From an uncultured Planctomycetales bacterium (GTDB lineage Bacteria; Planctomycetota; Planctomycetia; Isosphaerales; Isosphaeraceae): a stretch of DNA of 10,197 nucleotides. Position 1 is the first letter of the stretch. The number at the start of each line of letters is the position of its first letter. The DNA lies in contig CALCIB010000372.1 of assembly GCA_937907525.1 (NCBI GenBank), positions 1 through 10,197 on the forward strand. The letters are read 5' to 3'. Under the pieces are notes generated by a model. It was not told where the DNA came from. It saw only the letters and a program-made list of their open reading frames with translations, and searched no databases. A program made the position numbers and the translations under genes. Of this stretch, positions 1 to 7,086 are shown piece by piece.

Positions 1-233
1 CGCAGCTCACTCCTCGTCGTGACGACTTCTGAAAAAGTGTCGGGTCGTCAGCCCGCTTCGGGACCAGACGCTTCTTACACGCCTTGGCGCGCCGATCCGA
101 AGCCAGCCCGCTGGCCGGGCCATGCCTCCCGGACGCACCCCCCGCGCGCATCGCCACGCCCATCGACGACGCGCCGGGAGCCTCATGAATTCCATCCGTT
201 TCGCCGATTCCGTGGAGATCGCGCGCTACGTTA

Positions 234-263
234 TTGCGGTAACAACTGAAATTACCGTATGAT
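234..263 (+). promoter_or_regulatory. Candidate sigma70-type promoter of the carotenoid-type gene
   Basis: TTGCGG at 234-239 and TATGAT at 258-263 are separated by 18 bases. The -10 box differs from TATAAT at one base; the -35 box keeps only the TTG. It lies in the only AT-rich patch upstream of the 307 start. Transcription from about 270 would give a leader of roughly 35-40 bases. That would exclude the in-frame ATG at 259, which would lie within the -10 element. This is a prediction from consensus only. Confidence 0.4.
237..257. promoter_or_regulatory. Perfect inverted repeat within promoter spacer (possible operator)
   Basis: CGGTAA (237-242) and TTACCG (252-257) are perfect reverse complements separated by 9 bases (caactgaaa). 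Their centres are about 15 bases apart, roughly one and a half helical turns, and the pair fills the spacer between the proposed -35 and -10 boxes. That is a common position for a repressor or for a MerR-type spacer-binding activator. No regulator gene is in the window, so the binding protein is unknown. Confidence 0.35.
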
Positions 264-292
264 CGGCCCGGTTCGGAGGCTGGTCCTTGGAT

Positions 293-299
293 GGGGAGG
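293..299 (+). promoter_or_regulatory. Ribosome binding site fixing the start at 307
   Basis: GGGGAGG sits 7 bases before the ATG at 307. The upstream in-frame ATG at 259 has no comparable purine-rich site, so 307 is preferred. Confidence 0.7.
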
Positions 300-306
300 C
301 GCGACC

Positions 307-1845
307 ATGTATGACGTGGCGGTGGTCGGGGGCGGTCTGGCCGGGGTGGCGACGGCGGCGCGTCTGCAAGCGCGGGGGCTTTCGACGGTGGTGCTGGAGG
401 CGCACGGGCGGTTGGGAGGGTGCGCGGGGTTTTATCGGCGGCGGGGGTTCTCGTTCGACGTGGGGGCGACGACGCTGGTGGACTTCGGTCCCGGCGGGGT
501 CGGGGGCGAGTTCCTGGAGGCGGTGGGGCTCGACTTGCCGGGGCGGGAGGACTTGCCGGGGTATCTGGCGTGGCTGCCGGATCGGCGGGTGACGCTGCAT
601 CGCGATCCGTCGGCGTGGGCGGTCGAGCGGGCGCGGGCGTTCGGCGACACTCCGGCGCATCGGGCGTTCTGGCGGTTGCTGGATCGGCTGGCGGCGGTCT
701 TCTGGCGGGCCAGCCGGCGGGGGGCGAAGCTGCCGATCCAGTCGCCGGCCGACGCGATCCGGGCGGTTCGCGCCGTCGGGCTGCGAGACCTCGCCCTGGT
801 CCGCCACCTGAACCGGACGATGGCCGACGCGCTGGCCGCGAGCGGCCTGGCGGACGGTCGGCCGTTGCGAGGGCTCCTGGCGATGCTGATCGAGGACACG
901 GTCCATGGGACGCTGGAGCGGGCGCCGCTGATCAACGCCGCGCTGGGGATCACGATCCGGGGGGCGGGGTTGAGTCGGGCGCGGGGCGGCATGCGGGGGT
1001 TCTGGACCGCGCTTGCCGAGCGTTATCGCGCGCTGGGCGGCGATGCGAGGCTCGGGCGGGCGGTCGAGCGGATCGAGGGTCGCGAGGGGTCGTGGCGGAT
1101 CCAGACGCGCCGGGATCGGTTGACGGCGGCTCGGTTGGTGATGGCCGTGCCGCCGGCCCTGGCCGCGGCGATCGGGCCTCCCCAGCTGGCCGAGGCGCTG
1201 GCGCCTTGGATTCGTCGGGACGCCGGCGCGATGGGAGGGGCGATGGCGGTCTACCTGGGCGTCCCCGAGTCCGAGGTCGCCGGCCGGGAATTCACCCATC
1301 ATCAACTGTTGCAAGATTACGGCCGGCCGCTCGGCGACGGGAACAACATGTTCGTTTCGGCGTCGAGCCCCGGCGACGTCGAGAGCGCTCCGCCGGGTTG
1401 TCGCGCCGTGATGATCTCCACCCATTGCGAGCTGGGGCCGTGGGAGGGTCTTTCCGACGACGAGTACGCCGCGCGGAAGCGCGAGGCCGGCGATCGGCTC
1501 GTCGGCCTGGCGCGTCGGGTTTATCCGGAGTTGGGGCGGCGGGCGCTTGTGTTTGAGGTGGCGACGCCGCGGAGCTACGCGCGGTTCACGGGCAGGCCGC
1601 GCGGGGCCGTGGGAGGGACGCGGTTGACGGTGGCGAACGCGAACCAGAACGCCGCGCCGAACGACGTGGGCGTCCCCGGTCTCTGGCTGGTCGGCGACGG
1701 GACCTGGCCGGGCCTCGGCACGGTCGCGTGTTGCCTTGGGAGCCGGAACGTCGCCGAGGCCGTGCTCGCGCGCGCCGGCGATCCGTTCAAGGCGCGCCGT
1801 CGCGCGTCGCGTTGTCCCCTCCGGCCGGTCCTGGCGCGAGGGTGA
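307..1845 (+). CDS. FAD-dependent oxidoreductase of the phytoene desaturase/carotenoid isomerase (CrtI/CrtD/CrtH) family
   Basis: This 512-residue flavoprotein probably desaturates or cis-trans isomerises a carotenoid at the membrane. Directly visible are an N-terminal Rossmann dinucleotide fold (GGGLAGVATAARL, residues 8-20, with acidic Glu31 ending the second strand), a LGGCAGFYRRRGFSFDVG segment (36-53), a GGMRGFWTALAE segment (227-238), TPRSYARFTGRPRGAVGG (420-437), and a C-terminal FAD-closing segment with LVGDGTWPGLGTVA (461-474). The last two blocks are typical of CrtH/CRTISO prolycopene isomerases and CrtD desaturases. Length fits the family (about 490-510). The start is chosen for the GGGGAGG site and because residue 1 immediately precedes the FAD fold (MYDVAVVGGG). 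No other carotenoid gene (crtB, crtE) is adjacent, so the substrate cannot be told. CrtD-like desaturase and CrtH-like isomerase are both possible; a general amine-oxidase-fold enzyme is less likely. Confidence 0.85.
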   Translation: MYDVAVVGGGLAGVATAARLQARGLSTVVLEAHGRLGGCAGFYRRRGFSFDVGATTLVDFGPGGVGGEFLEAVGLDLPGREDLPGYLAWLPDRRVTLHRDPSAWAVERARAFGDTPAHRAFWRLLDRLAAVFWRASRRGAKLPIQSPADAIRAVRAVGLRDLALVRHLNRTMADALAASGLADGRPLRGLLAMLIEDTVHGTLERAPLINAALGITIRGAGLSRARGGMRGFWTALAERYRALGGDARLGRAVERIEGREGSWRIQTRRDRLTAARLVMAVPPALAAAIGPPQLAEALAPWIRRDAGAMGGAMAVYLGVPESEVAGREFTHHQLLQDYGRPLGDGNNMFVSASSPGDVESAPPGCRAVMISTHCELGPWEGLSDDEYAARKREAGDRLVGLARRVYPELGRRALVFEVATPRSYARFTGRPRGAVGGTRLTVANANQNAAPNDVGVPGLWLVGDGTWPGLGTVACCLGSRNVAEAVLARAGDPFKARRRASRCPLRPVLARG

Positions 1846-1904
1846 GAACGTCTCGTCGTCGGCGGCCGCGACCGATAGGATGGAGGTCGGCCGAGGACGT
1901 GGAC

Positions 1905-1910
1905 GGAGGG
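1905..1910 (+). promoter_or_regulatory. Ribosome binding site fixing the Uma2 start at 1916
   Basis: GGAGGG lies 5 bases before ATG 1916. Upstream in-frame ATGs at 1736 and 1880 would add an Arg-rich extension not expected in the family, the first overlapping the preceding gene. Confidence 0.65.
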
Positions 1911-1915
1911 AAGTC

Positions 1916-2587
1916 ATGGCGACCGCGACTCGAACGCAAGCGACCGTCACGGCGACGAACGGCGCGACGCGGATCCTGGCGGCGGGCGTCTCGTGGGAGT
2001 TCTACGAGCGGTTCGTCGACGGCCTGCCGGAGTCGTCCGCCGTCCGCGCGGCGTTCGACGGCGAGGACATGGAGATCATCGTCAAGGGCCCGCTCCACGA
2101 GGACCTTCGCGCGCTTTTGGGCCGGTTCGTGGAGGAGGTCGCCGGCGAGGTCGGAATCCCCTTCCAGGGCTTGGGCGAGACCACCTGGAAACGCGCCGAC
2201 GTCGAGCGCGGGCTGGAAGCCGACCAGTGTTTCTATTTCGAGCCGGCGAAGGTCGCCGCGGCGCGGGCGGCGCTGAGGCGTCGCGAGAACGACGTCGCCG
2301 CCTATCCGAACCCGGACCTGGGCATCGAGATCGACATTTCTCCCTCGCTGATCGACCGCCCCGCCATTTACGCCGCGCTGGGAGTCGCCGAGGTCTGGCG
2401 GTTTGACGGCCAGACCATCCGCATTGATGCTTTGAGCGACGTCGGCGGCTACCAATCGTCCCCCCGAAGCCGTTTCCTCCCCGTCGCCGCCGAGGAAATC
2501 CAGGGCTGGATCACCGCCGACGACGCCCTCGACCGCCCCTCGTGGTCGCGTCGCCTCCGCGACTGGGCCGCGATTCGCGCCCGCTAA
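1916..2587 (+). CDS. Uma2-family (DUF820) PD-(D/E)XK nuclease-fold protein
   Basis: This is a 223-residue protein of the Uma2/DUF820 family, a restriction-endonuclease-like fold that is strongly expanded in cyanobacteria and planctomycetes and whose cellular role is not established. Visible family blocks are SWEFYERFVDGLPES (26-40), EDMEIIVKGPLHEDLRALL (50-68), ETTWKRADVERGLEADQCFYF (split over 88-108), PNPDLGIEIDIS (131-142) with Asp134 and Glu138 in the positions expected for metal ligands, and IYAALGVAEVWRFDG (151-165). Typical family size is 180-230, so it looks complete. In the block after EIDIS the Lys often found in Uma2 proteins is not obvious (Arg148 is near), so catalytic competence is uncertain. 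It follows the FAD-enzyme gene by 70 bases on the same strand and may be co-transcribed, but no toxin, antitoxin or methylase partner is present. Family assignment is firm; function is not. Confidence 0.85.
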   Translation: MATATRTQATVTATNGATRILAAGVSWEFYERFVDGLPESSAVRAAFDGEDMEIIVKGPLHEDLRALLGRFVEEVAGEVGIPFQGLGETTWKRADVERGLEADQCFYFEPAKVAAARAALRRRENDVAAYPNPDLGIEIDISPSLIDRPAIYAALGVAEVWRFDGQTIRIDALSDVGGYQSSPRSRFLPVAAEEIQGWITADDALDRPSWSRRLRDWAAIRAR

Positions 2588-2610
2588 TCGACTCCATCCC
2601 CGTTCCTCGG

Positions 2611-2638
2611 TTGCGAACATGGGAAACATGGGTAAAAA
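2611..2638 (+). promoter_or_regulatory. Candidate promoter of the giant exported protein
   Basis: TTGCGA (2611-2616) and TAAAAA (2633-2638) are spaced by 16 bases, each matching 4 of 6 consensus positions. The 2633-2642 A-rich run is among the least GC-rich stretches of the window and lies in the 100-base gap between the Uma2 stop and the next start. The spacer holds a direct repeat, described separately. Confidence 0.35.
2616..2632 (+). repeat. Short tandem direct repeat AACATGGG x2
   Basis: AACATGGG occurs at 2616-2623 and again at 2625-2632, so the unit period is 9 bases. It lies just upstream of the A-rich run of the candidate promoter. The function is unknown; it could be chance or a protein-binding site. 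Confidence 0.6.
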
Positions 2639-2674
2639 TAGAGCTTTGGGCGACGGGCGACGCGCGGGGCATTC

Positions 2675-2680
2675 GGGAGG
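2675..2680 (+). promoter_or_regulatory. Ribosome binding site fixing the start at 2688
   Basis: GGGAGG is 7 bases before ATG 2688. The in-frame ATGs at 2619 and 2628 lack such a site and fall inside the proposed promoter. Confidence 0.65.
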
Positions 2681-2687
2681 CGGGTAC

Positions 2688-5600
2688 ATGGCGACGAGGA
2701 CACGCGCGCGGCGCGGGCGGCCGCGGCGGCCGGGGGTGGAGTTGCTGGAGGGGAGGACGCTCCTGAACGCCTCGATCGACGTCGCGGCCGACGGCTCGCT
2801 CGTCTACACGACCGACCCGACGACGCCGCAGTCGCTTTCGGTGAGCGTCGAGAACGGAGTTTACACCTTCGCCGTCGATCCCGCCGACCCGGTGATCGTC
2901 GTGACCAGCAACGACGCCCATTTGGTCGTCTCGGGCTCTGGTTCAACGACCGTGACCGTGGCCGATCCGGCGGTGGGGATGCGGATCGAGGCGGCCTCGG
3001 CGGGGCAGACGATCCGCGTCCGGAGCACCGGCCTGCCGACGGTCGTGGATCTGGCGGCCGATTCCGAACGGGTGTTCCTGGGCGCCGGTCCCGACGGCCT
3101 GCGCGGGCTGGTCGGGGCGGTCACCGTGGCGTCGACGTCGCCGGCGTTCACCTCCAACAGTTTGACGGTGGACGACGGGTCGGCCGCGTATGATCCGGGC
3201 GTGTCGCCGACGTACGCGCTGACGTCGACGACGATCGCGTCGCCCACGGCCGTTGGCTTCGGCGGGATCGCCTATTCGGGGCTGGCGACGTTGACGCTCA
3301 AGGGGACGTCGAACGCCACGGCCGACGCCGCGCTGTACCAGGTGGCGGGGACCGCCGGAGGCGTCGCCACCACGATCGACGCCGGCGGCGGCCACGCGGT
3401 CGTCCAGGTCGATTCGACGCGAGGCGCGAACTTCGGGCTGAACTCGAACCTGACCCTCCAGGGGGGCGGCGGCGCGATCGACGTCCAGGTCGCCAACTTC
3501 CGGAACCCCGGGACGCCCAGCGGAAATCCGAACTGGACGTTGGGCTTCGATCCGGACGCGCCGTCGCCGTTCGCGAGCCTGCGGGACGCGACCAACCCGA
3601 ACCTCGGCGGGCTGTTCTTTCGTCCGGCCGAGGTCCACTCGTTGAGCGTCGACGCCGCCGGCAACCGCGGCGCGTCGCTTCTGGTGGACTTCAGCCAGGG
3701 TGATCCGCTCCCCTCCGGCGCGGCGGCCGGGAACCCGGACGACCCCCAGCCGGGTTTGACCTACGTCGGGGCCGCCGGGGTCGGGACCGGCGCGCGCTAC
3801 GCCCTGGCGTTCACGGGAACGCCGCCGAGCGGAGCGTTCGCGTCGGAGGCGCATACGGTCTTCCCGCTTTACGGCGGCCAGATCGTCTGGACCGAGGCCG
3901 GCGGCGCGACCCGGAACGTCGCCTACCGGCTTCAACCCTCGGCCTCGCTGGTCGATGACTCCGCGACCGCCGCGTCGTATAGTTGGTTCTACGACATCAT
4001 GCATGGCGCGGTCGACGGCCAGCGGACGCTGCCCAATGGCGCGGTCGTCTCGGCCAAGGTCGATTCGACTCTGGTCGTGGGCGCGGCGACGTCGACCGTC
4101 ACGGAGGGGTGGGGGCTGGGGCTGGCGGAGGCGAACGCGAACGCCTTCCTGGCCCGCTACCTCGTCACGGGCAAGACCGACGTCGCCCTGCGACGGGGAT
4201 GGTCGCTGGGCGCGGTGGCGACCGTGCTGAACTACGCCCCGACGCTGGAGGACGGCACGGCCCCGGCTCCGGGCGAGGTCCCGCCGGTCGTCGGCCTGGC
4301 GACCTTGACGATCGAGGACGTCTCGCCCCCGGACCAGCCCACCGCCGACGTCGTCCAGATCGCCGCCGCGCCGCCGGCGACGTCCATCTTCGTCCGCCAG
4401 AACGGCGGGGCGGACACGGCGATCGTGAAGTTGACCGGCCTGGACGGCGTGCTCGGCGTGAGCCTCGACGGCGGGACCAGCAACGGGCCCGACGGCCAGC
4501 CCGACAAGGACGCGCTCCAGATCGACGCCGACGGCCTGAACCTCGGCCCGGCCGGCTTCGTCGGCCTGGGCCCCGGCGCGATCCAAATTCCCGCGCTGTC
4601 GTCGCTGACCGCGACGGTGACGGCTCGAAACTACGAGGACGTCCAGGTCTTCAACTCCTCGACGCCGACGTTCCAGACCCAGCCCCGGGCGATCGCGGCG
4701 ACGGCCCAGGTACCGCTTTCGAACGTCGTGGCGGGGGTCTTGACGGTCACGTTGCCGGGATTAACGTTCGCGGGGATGACGCCCGTGATCGCCTGGGGCG
4801 ACGGCCAGTTCTCGGTCGGGAGCGTCCAGGCGATCCCCGGAATGCCTGGCGTGTTTCAGGTGATCGGCTCGCATACCTATTCCCGGTCGGGGGTCTTCAC
4901 GCCGATCATCCACATGCAGGGGACGTCCCCGGCCCAGACGACGGTCTCGGACGTGCCGGTGACGTTCCAGGTGGCCGGCGCGAGCGGGACCGCGGCCACC
5001 CCGCCGGCCGTGGGCGTGGTCCTGACGCCCGGAAGCGATTCGGGGATCTCGTCGTCGGACCTGTTGACGAACGTCACGCGGCCGACGTTCGCCGGGACGG
5101 CCGCGCCTGGGACGTGGATCAATCTGTACGCGGCGGAGCGCGGGGGGGGCGGGCTGATCCTCCTGGGCTGGACCGTCGCCGACGCCTCCGGCTCGTGGAC
5201 GATCCCCTCGATGGTCGTCCTGGCCGATGGCGATTACACGATCCAGGCCGTTTCCTTCTCCGCCTCGTCCCCCGCCAACGGCGTGGCCGACCTCGCCGGG
5301 CCGCTACGGATCGACACCCTGGGCCCGGTGGTCTGGGGCGTGACGGTCAACCCGGTGGGCCGCGAGGTCCGCATCGACGTTCGCGACCGCGGCGGCGCGG
5401 GGGATTCGGGATCGGCCGTGTACGCGGCCAACGTCGCGGGGAATTACGCCTTCACCCCCGCCGGCGTTTCGTCGGTATTGACCGCCCCGCCGTATCCCGC
5501 GACGTCCATGATCGTCAGCCTGCGGACGATCCGGCCGATCCGCCCCGCCGTCCACGCGCTCACGGTCCTGGCGGGCCGGGACCTCGCGACCGGCCTGGGG

Positions 5601-5861
5601 ATCTTCGACGCCGCCGGCAACCCGCTCGACGGCTCTTTCAACGGCCGATTCCCCTCCGGCGGCGCGAACGCGGGCCAGAACTTCGTGGCGCAACTCGTGA
5701 TCCACGGCAACCGCGTCGTCGCCATCCGACCGGCGCCGACCCCGCCGGCTCGACGTCCGCCGGCGCGTCCGCCCGTCCGGCCGTTGCCGCGCCCCCCGGC
5801 GCGTCCGCCGGCCCGGCCGATGCCTCGGCCCTTGCCGCCGCGATTCGTCGGCCGACGCTGA
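2688..5861 (+). CDS. Large exported LEPR-x-LL-type protein with PKD-like and Ig-like domains and a Pro/Arg-rich tail
   Basis: This 1057-residue protein is probably secreted or displayed at the cell surface. The N-terminus is very basic (first 14 residues mostly Arg), then carries PGVELLEGRTLLN (15-27). It matches the N-terminal motif shared by many very large planctomycete exported proteins (LEPR-x-LL type), with no ordinary hydrophobic signal peptide. The bulk (30-680) is Gly/Ala/Thr/Val/Asp-rich predicted beta structure that I do not recognise. A PKD-like module spans about 680-745 (AWGDGQF at 702-708, GSHTYSRSGVF at 727-737). A bacterial Ig-like domain spans about 775-880 (LTPGSDSGIS, RPTFAGTAAPGTW, then DASGSW, LADGDYTIQAVS, IDTLGP). 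Next comes a planctomycete-style beta module with GIFDAAGNPLDGSFNG. The end (1015-1057) is a Pro/Arg tail (19 Pro, 11 Arg of 43). Cysteine is essentially absent, as expected for an exterior protein. No enzyme motif is visible; an adhesive or structural role is inferred. The gene has an independent candidate promoter and converges on a hairpin. Confidence 0.8.
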   Translation: MATRTRARRGRPRRPGVELLEGRTLLNASIDVAADGSLVYTTDPTTPQSLSVSVENGVYTFAVDPADPVIVVTSNDAHLVVSGSGSTTVTVADPAVGMRIEAASAGQTIRVRSTGLPTVVDLAADSERVFLGAGPDGLRGLVGAVTVASTSPAFTSNSLTVDDGSAAYDPGVSPTYALTSTTIASPTAVGFGGIAYSGLATLTLKGTSNATADAALYQVAGTAGGVATTIDAGGGHAVVQVDSTRGANFGLNSNLTLQGGGGAIDVQVANFRNPGTPSGNPNWTLGFDPDAPSPFASLRDATNPNLGGLFFRPAEVHSLSVDAAGNRGASLLVDFSQGDPLPSGAAAGNPDDPQPGLTYVGAAGVGTGARYALAFTGTPPSGAFASEAHTVFPLYGGQIVWTEAGGATRNVAYRLQPSASLVDDSATAASYSWFYDIMHGAVDGQRTLPNGAVVSAKVDSTLVVGAATSTVTEGWGLGLAEANANAFLARYLVTGKTDVALRRGWSLGAVATVLNYAPTLEDGTAPAPGEVPPVVGLATLTIEDVSPPDQPTADVVQIAAAPPATSIFVRQNGGADTAIVKLTGLDGVLGVSLDGGTSNGPDGQPDKDALQIDADGLNLGPAGFVGLGPGAIQIPALSSLTATVTARNYEDVQVFNSSTPTFQTQPRAIAATAQVPLSNVVAGVLTVTLPGLTFAGMTPVIAWGDGQFSVGSVQAIPGMPGVFQVIGSHTYSRSGVFTPIIHMQGTSPAQTTVSDVPVTFQVAGASGTAATPPAVGVVLTPGSDSGISSSDLLTNVTRPTFAGTAAPGTWINLYAAERGGGGLILLGWTVADASGSWTIPSMVVLADGDYTIQAVSFSASSPANGVADLAGPLRIDTLGPVVWGVTVNPVGREVRIDVRDRGGAGDSGSAVYAANVAGNYAFTPAGVSSVLTAPPYPATSMIVSLRTIRPIRPAVHALTVLAGRDLATGLGIFDAAGNPLDGSFNGRFPSGGANAGQNFVAQLVIHGNRVVAIRPAPTPPARRPPARPPVRPLPRPPARPPARPMPRPLPPRFVGRR
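5757..5828 (+). repeat. Two tandem 36-bp units encoding a 12-residue Pro/Arg repeat
   Basis: Units 5757-5792 and 5793-5828 differ at 6 of 36 positions and encode PPARPPVRPLPR and PPARPPARPMPR (residues 1024-1035 and 1036-1047). The two share an exact 14-base core, CCGGCGCGTCCGCC, at 5760-5773 and 5796-5809. The repeat lies in the extreme C-terminus of the giant exported protein and was probably made by local duplication, so copy number may vary between strains. Confidence 0.8.
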
Positions 5862-5885
5862 GCGGAGCTTCACGCCTCGAACTGG

Positions 5886-5920
5886 AGGCGCCGCCCCTTG
5901 GGTCGGGAGGGGCGGCGCCT
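5886..5920. terminator. Hairpin between convergent genes, probable bidirectional terminator
   Basis: AGGCGCCGCCCC (5886-5897) and GGGGCGGCGCCT (5909-5920) are perfect 12-base complements with an 11-base loop. The hairpin lies in the 64-base gap between the rightward gene ending at 5861 and the leftward gene ending at 5926. There is no clear T-run on either side, so it may work as a stable hairpin with low-U termination or simply protect the 3' ends. Confidence 0.65.
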
Positions 5921-5925
5921 GGTCG

Positions 5926-7014
5926 TTACTTGCCGGAGGCGGCCTTCTGGTACTCGTCGAGCCGCTCCTGGAGGGAGGCGTCGTCCTCCAGTTCGGTCCC
6001 CTTGGCCAGTTCGAGGGCGCGCTTCTGGGTCTCGACGGCCTTGGCGGCGTCGCCGGAGGCGAAGTAGGCGCGGGCGAGGGTGTCGGCCAGGAACGGGTTC
6101 TTGCCCCCCTCGATCTCGTCGCCCTTCTTGGCGGTTTGCAGCGCGAAGGCGACCAGGTCGGGGCTGGGCTTGGTCTTGACGTCGGGATCGACGATCGCCC
6201 AGGCGACGAAGTTGAGGGCGTCGGACTCCTCGCCGGCGGCGCCTTGCAGGAGCTTCTTGGCCATCGTCAGGGCCTCGGCGTGCTCGCCGGCTCCCAACAG
6301 CGCGCCGAACTTGAGCGGGACCAGCCGGGCCTCCAGGGAGGGGACCTCCTTGACGGCCTCGGCGACGGCCGCGAGGATCTGCTTGGGATCCTCGGACTGC
6401 ACGGCCTTGCCGAGCTTCTCCTGGATTCCGGCCAGCTTGGCGTGTTCCTCCTTGGCCTTCTTGGCCTCGGCGACGGCGGTCGCCAGGTCCAGCTTGCCGG
6501 CGACGACCTTGTCCAGCGGCTCCTCGATCTCCGCGGGGTGGCCGATCCAGACGATTTTAAGGTCCTTGTTGACGATGAACGCGGTGGGGATGCCGTCCTG
6601 CTCGGCGGCCTTCATCCAGTTGGTGGCCATCGCGCCGTCGTCGGCGTCCTTCCCGTCGGGGATGGAGTCCATGGCGACGCGGTAGTCCATCTTGTCGCCC
6701 ATCTCCTCCACGAACGGGGCGACGGCGTCCTGGTCCTGCTCCCAGACGCTGACGCCGACGATCTTGACGTCCTCGTGCTTCTTCTGCATCTCGGTGAGGT
6801 GCGGAATGGTGGCGCGGCAGGGGCCGCACCAGGTCGCCCAGAACTCGACGACGTATGTGTTGCCGGGCTCCAGGGCCTTGATCGGCTCTCCCTTGACGAA
6901 CTTGGCCACTTCGAGCTTGGGCGCCGGGTCGCCGACGTTCAGGTCGGCGAAGGCGGGGGCGGCGAGGCCGGCCAGCGCGGCCAGGGCCGTCGTCGCGGCG
7001 AGCTTGAGCTTCAT
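5926..7014 (-). CDS. Exported TlpA/ResA-like thioredoxin-fold protein with helical TPR-like C-terminus
   Basis: This is a 362-residue thiol-disulfide protein predicted outside the cytoplasm. A signal peptide is visible (MKLKLAATTALAALAGLAAPAFA, shown as 1-23 with likely cleavage after AFA). A thioredoxin domain follows (about 25-175): FWATWCGPC with Cys63 and Cys66 as the redox pair, the AlkA/Redoxin-type VVEFWATWC strand, and the cis-Pro segment GIPTAFIVN (Pro143). Residues 175-360 are Ala/Lys/Glu-rich helices; 305-340 (NPFLADTLARAYFASGDAAKAVETQ...) resembles one TPR unit. TlpA/ResA proteins are usually 150-200 residues, so the C-terminal half is an added module. The start has GAAGGG 6 bases upstream (complement of 7021-7026). 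It lies 72 bases beyond the RFAP synthase stop on the same strand, with a possible hairpin between. The role may be reduction of exported cysteines, for example in cytochrome maturation, but partners are not visible. Confidence 0.88.
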   Translation of the reverse strand: MKLKLAATTALAALAGLAAPAFADLNVGDPAPKLEVAKFVKGEPIKALEPGNTYVVEFWATWCGPCRATIPHLTEMQKKHEDVKIVGVSVWEQDQDAVAPFVEEMGDKMDYRVAMDSIPDGKDADDGAMATNWMKAAEQDGIPTAFIVNKDLKIVWIGHPAEIEEPLDKVVAGKLDLATAVAEAKKAKEEHAKLAGIQEKLGKAVQSEDPKQILAAVAEAVKEVPSLEARLVPLKFGALLGAGEHAEALTMAKKLLQGAAGEESDALNFVAWAIVDPDVKTKPSPDLVAFALQTAKKGDEIEGGKNPFLADTLARAYFASGDAAKAVETQKRALELAKGTELEDDASLQERLDEYQKAASGK

Positions 7015-7061
7015 CGGAATCCCTTCGAGTTGAACCGGGGGCGCGAATCGCTCCGCGAGCG

Positions 7062-7082
7062 GATCGCGGGCGCTCGGCGATC
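7062..7082 (-). terminator. Possible hairpin after the H4MPT-type operon
   Basis: GATCGC (7062-7067) and GCGATC (7077-7082) are perfect complements with a 9-base loop, starting 5 bases past the RFAP synthase TAG stop. A second small hairpin (CGCTC/GAGCG, 7049-7061) is adjacent. No U-run follows. It could be a weak terminator or merely leader structure of the thioredoxin mRNA. Confidence 0.25.
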
Positions 7083-7086
7083 GATC

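Larger units (their letters stand above)
1..306. other. Intergenic region with no convincing gene
   Basis: I see no gene here. Short open frames on both strands (7-195 minus, 19-249 plus) translate to low-complexity Arg/Pro-rich strings with no family resemblance. The left part has small inverted repeats: TGACGAC at 20-26 pairs with GTCGTCA at 44-50 (17-base loop), and CCCG/CGGG at 52-62 forms a mini-hairpin. Either could belong to the end of a transcript from the left, but there is no T-run. The right part (231-263) is noticeably AT-richer than its surroundings and holds the candidate promoter listed separately. Confidence 0.6.

Noticed and set aside
7..195. 62-residue minus-strand open frame near the left edge
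   Set aside because: Arg-rich, no ribosome site recognised and no family resemblance; most likely random in GC-rich DNA.
259..306. Longer N-terminus of the FAD enzyme starting at ATG 259
   Set aside because: No ribosome site, overlaps the proposed -10 box, and adds 16 residues before the family's normal first strand.
226..1950. 574-residue open frame on the minus strand opposite the FAD-enzyme gene
   Set aside because: Arg/Pro/Gln-rich translation with no family features; it is the antisense shadow of a clear flavoprotein in GC-rich DNA.
2943..4586. 547-residue minus-strand frame opposite the giant gene
   Set aside because: Arg/Val/Gly-rich shadow without motifs; the plus-strand frame has recognisable PKD-like and Ig-like domains and a ribosome site.
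5757..5828. CRISPR-like or regulatory tandem repeat
   Set aside because: Only two in-frame 36-base units inside coding sequence with no spacers; best read as a protein repeat.
3983..6067. 694-residue plus-strand frame overlapping the giant exported protein
   Set aside because: Arg/Gly/Asp-rich shadow frame that continues into the convergent thioredoxin gene; no domain resemblance.
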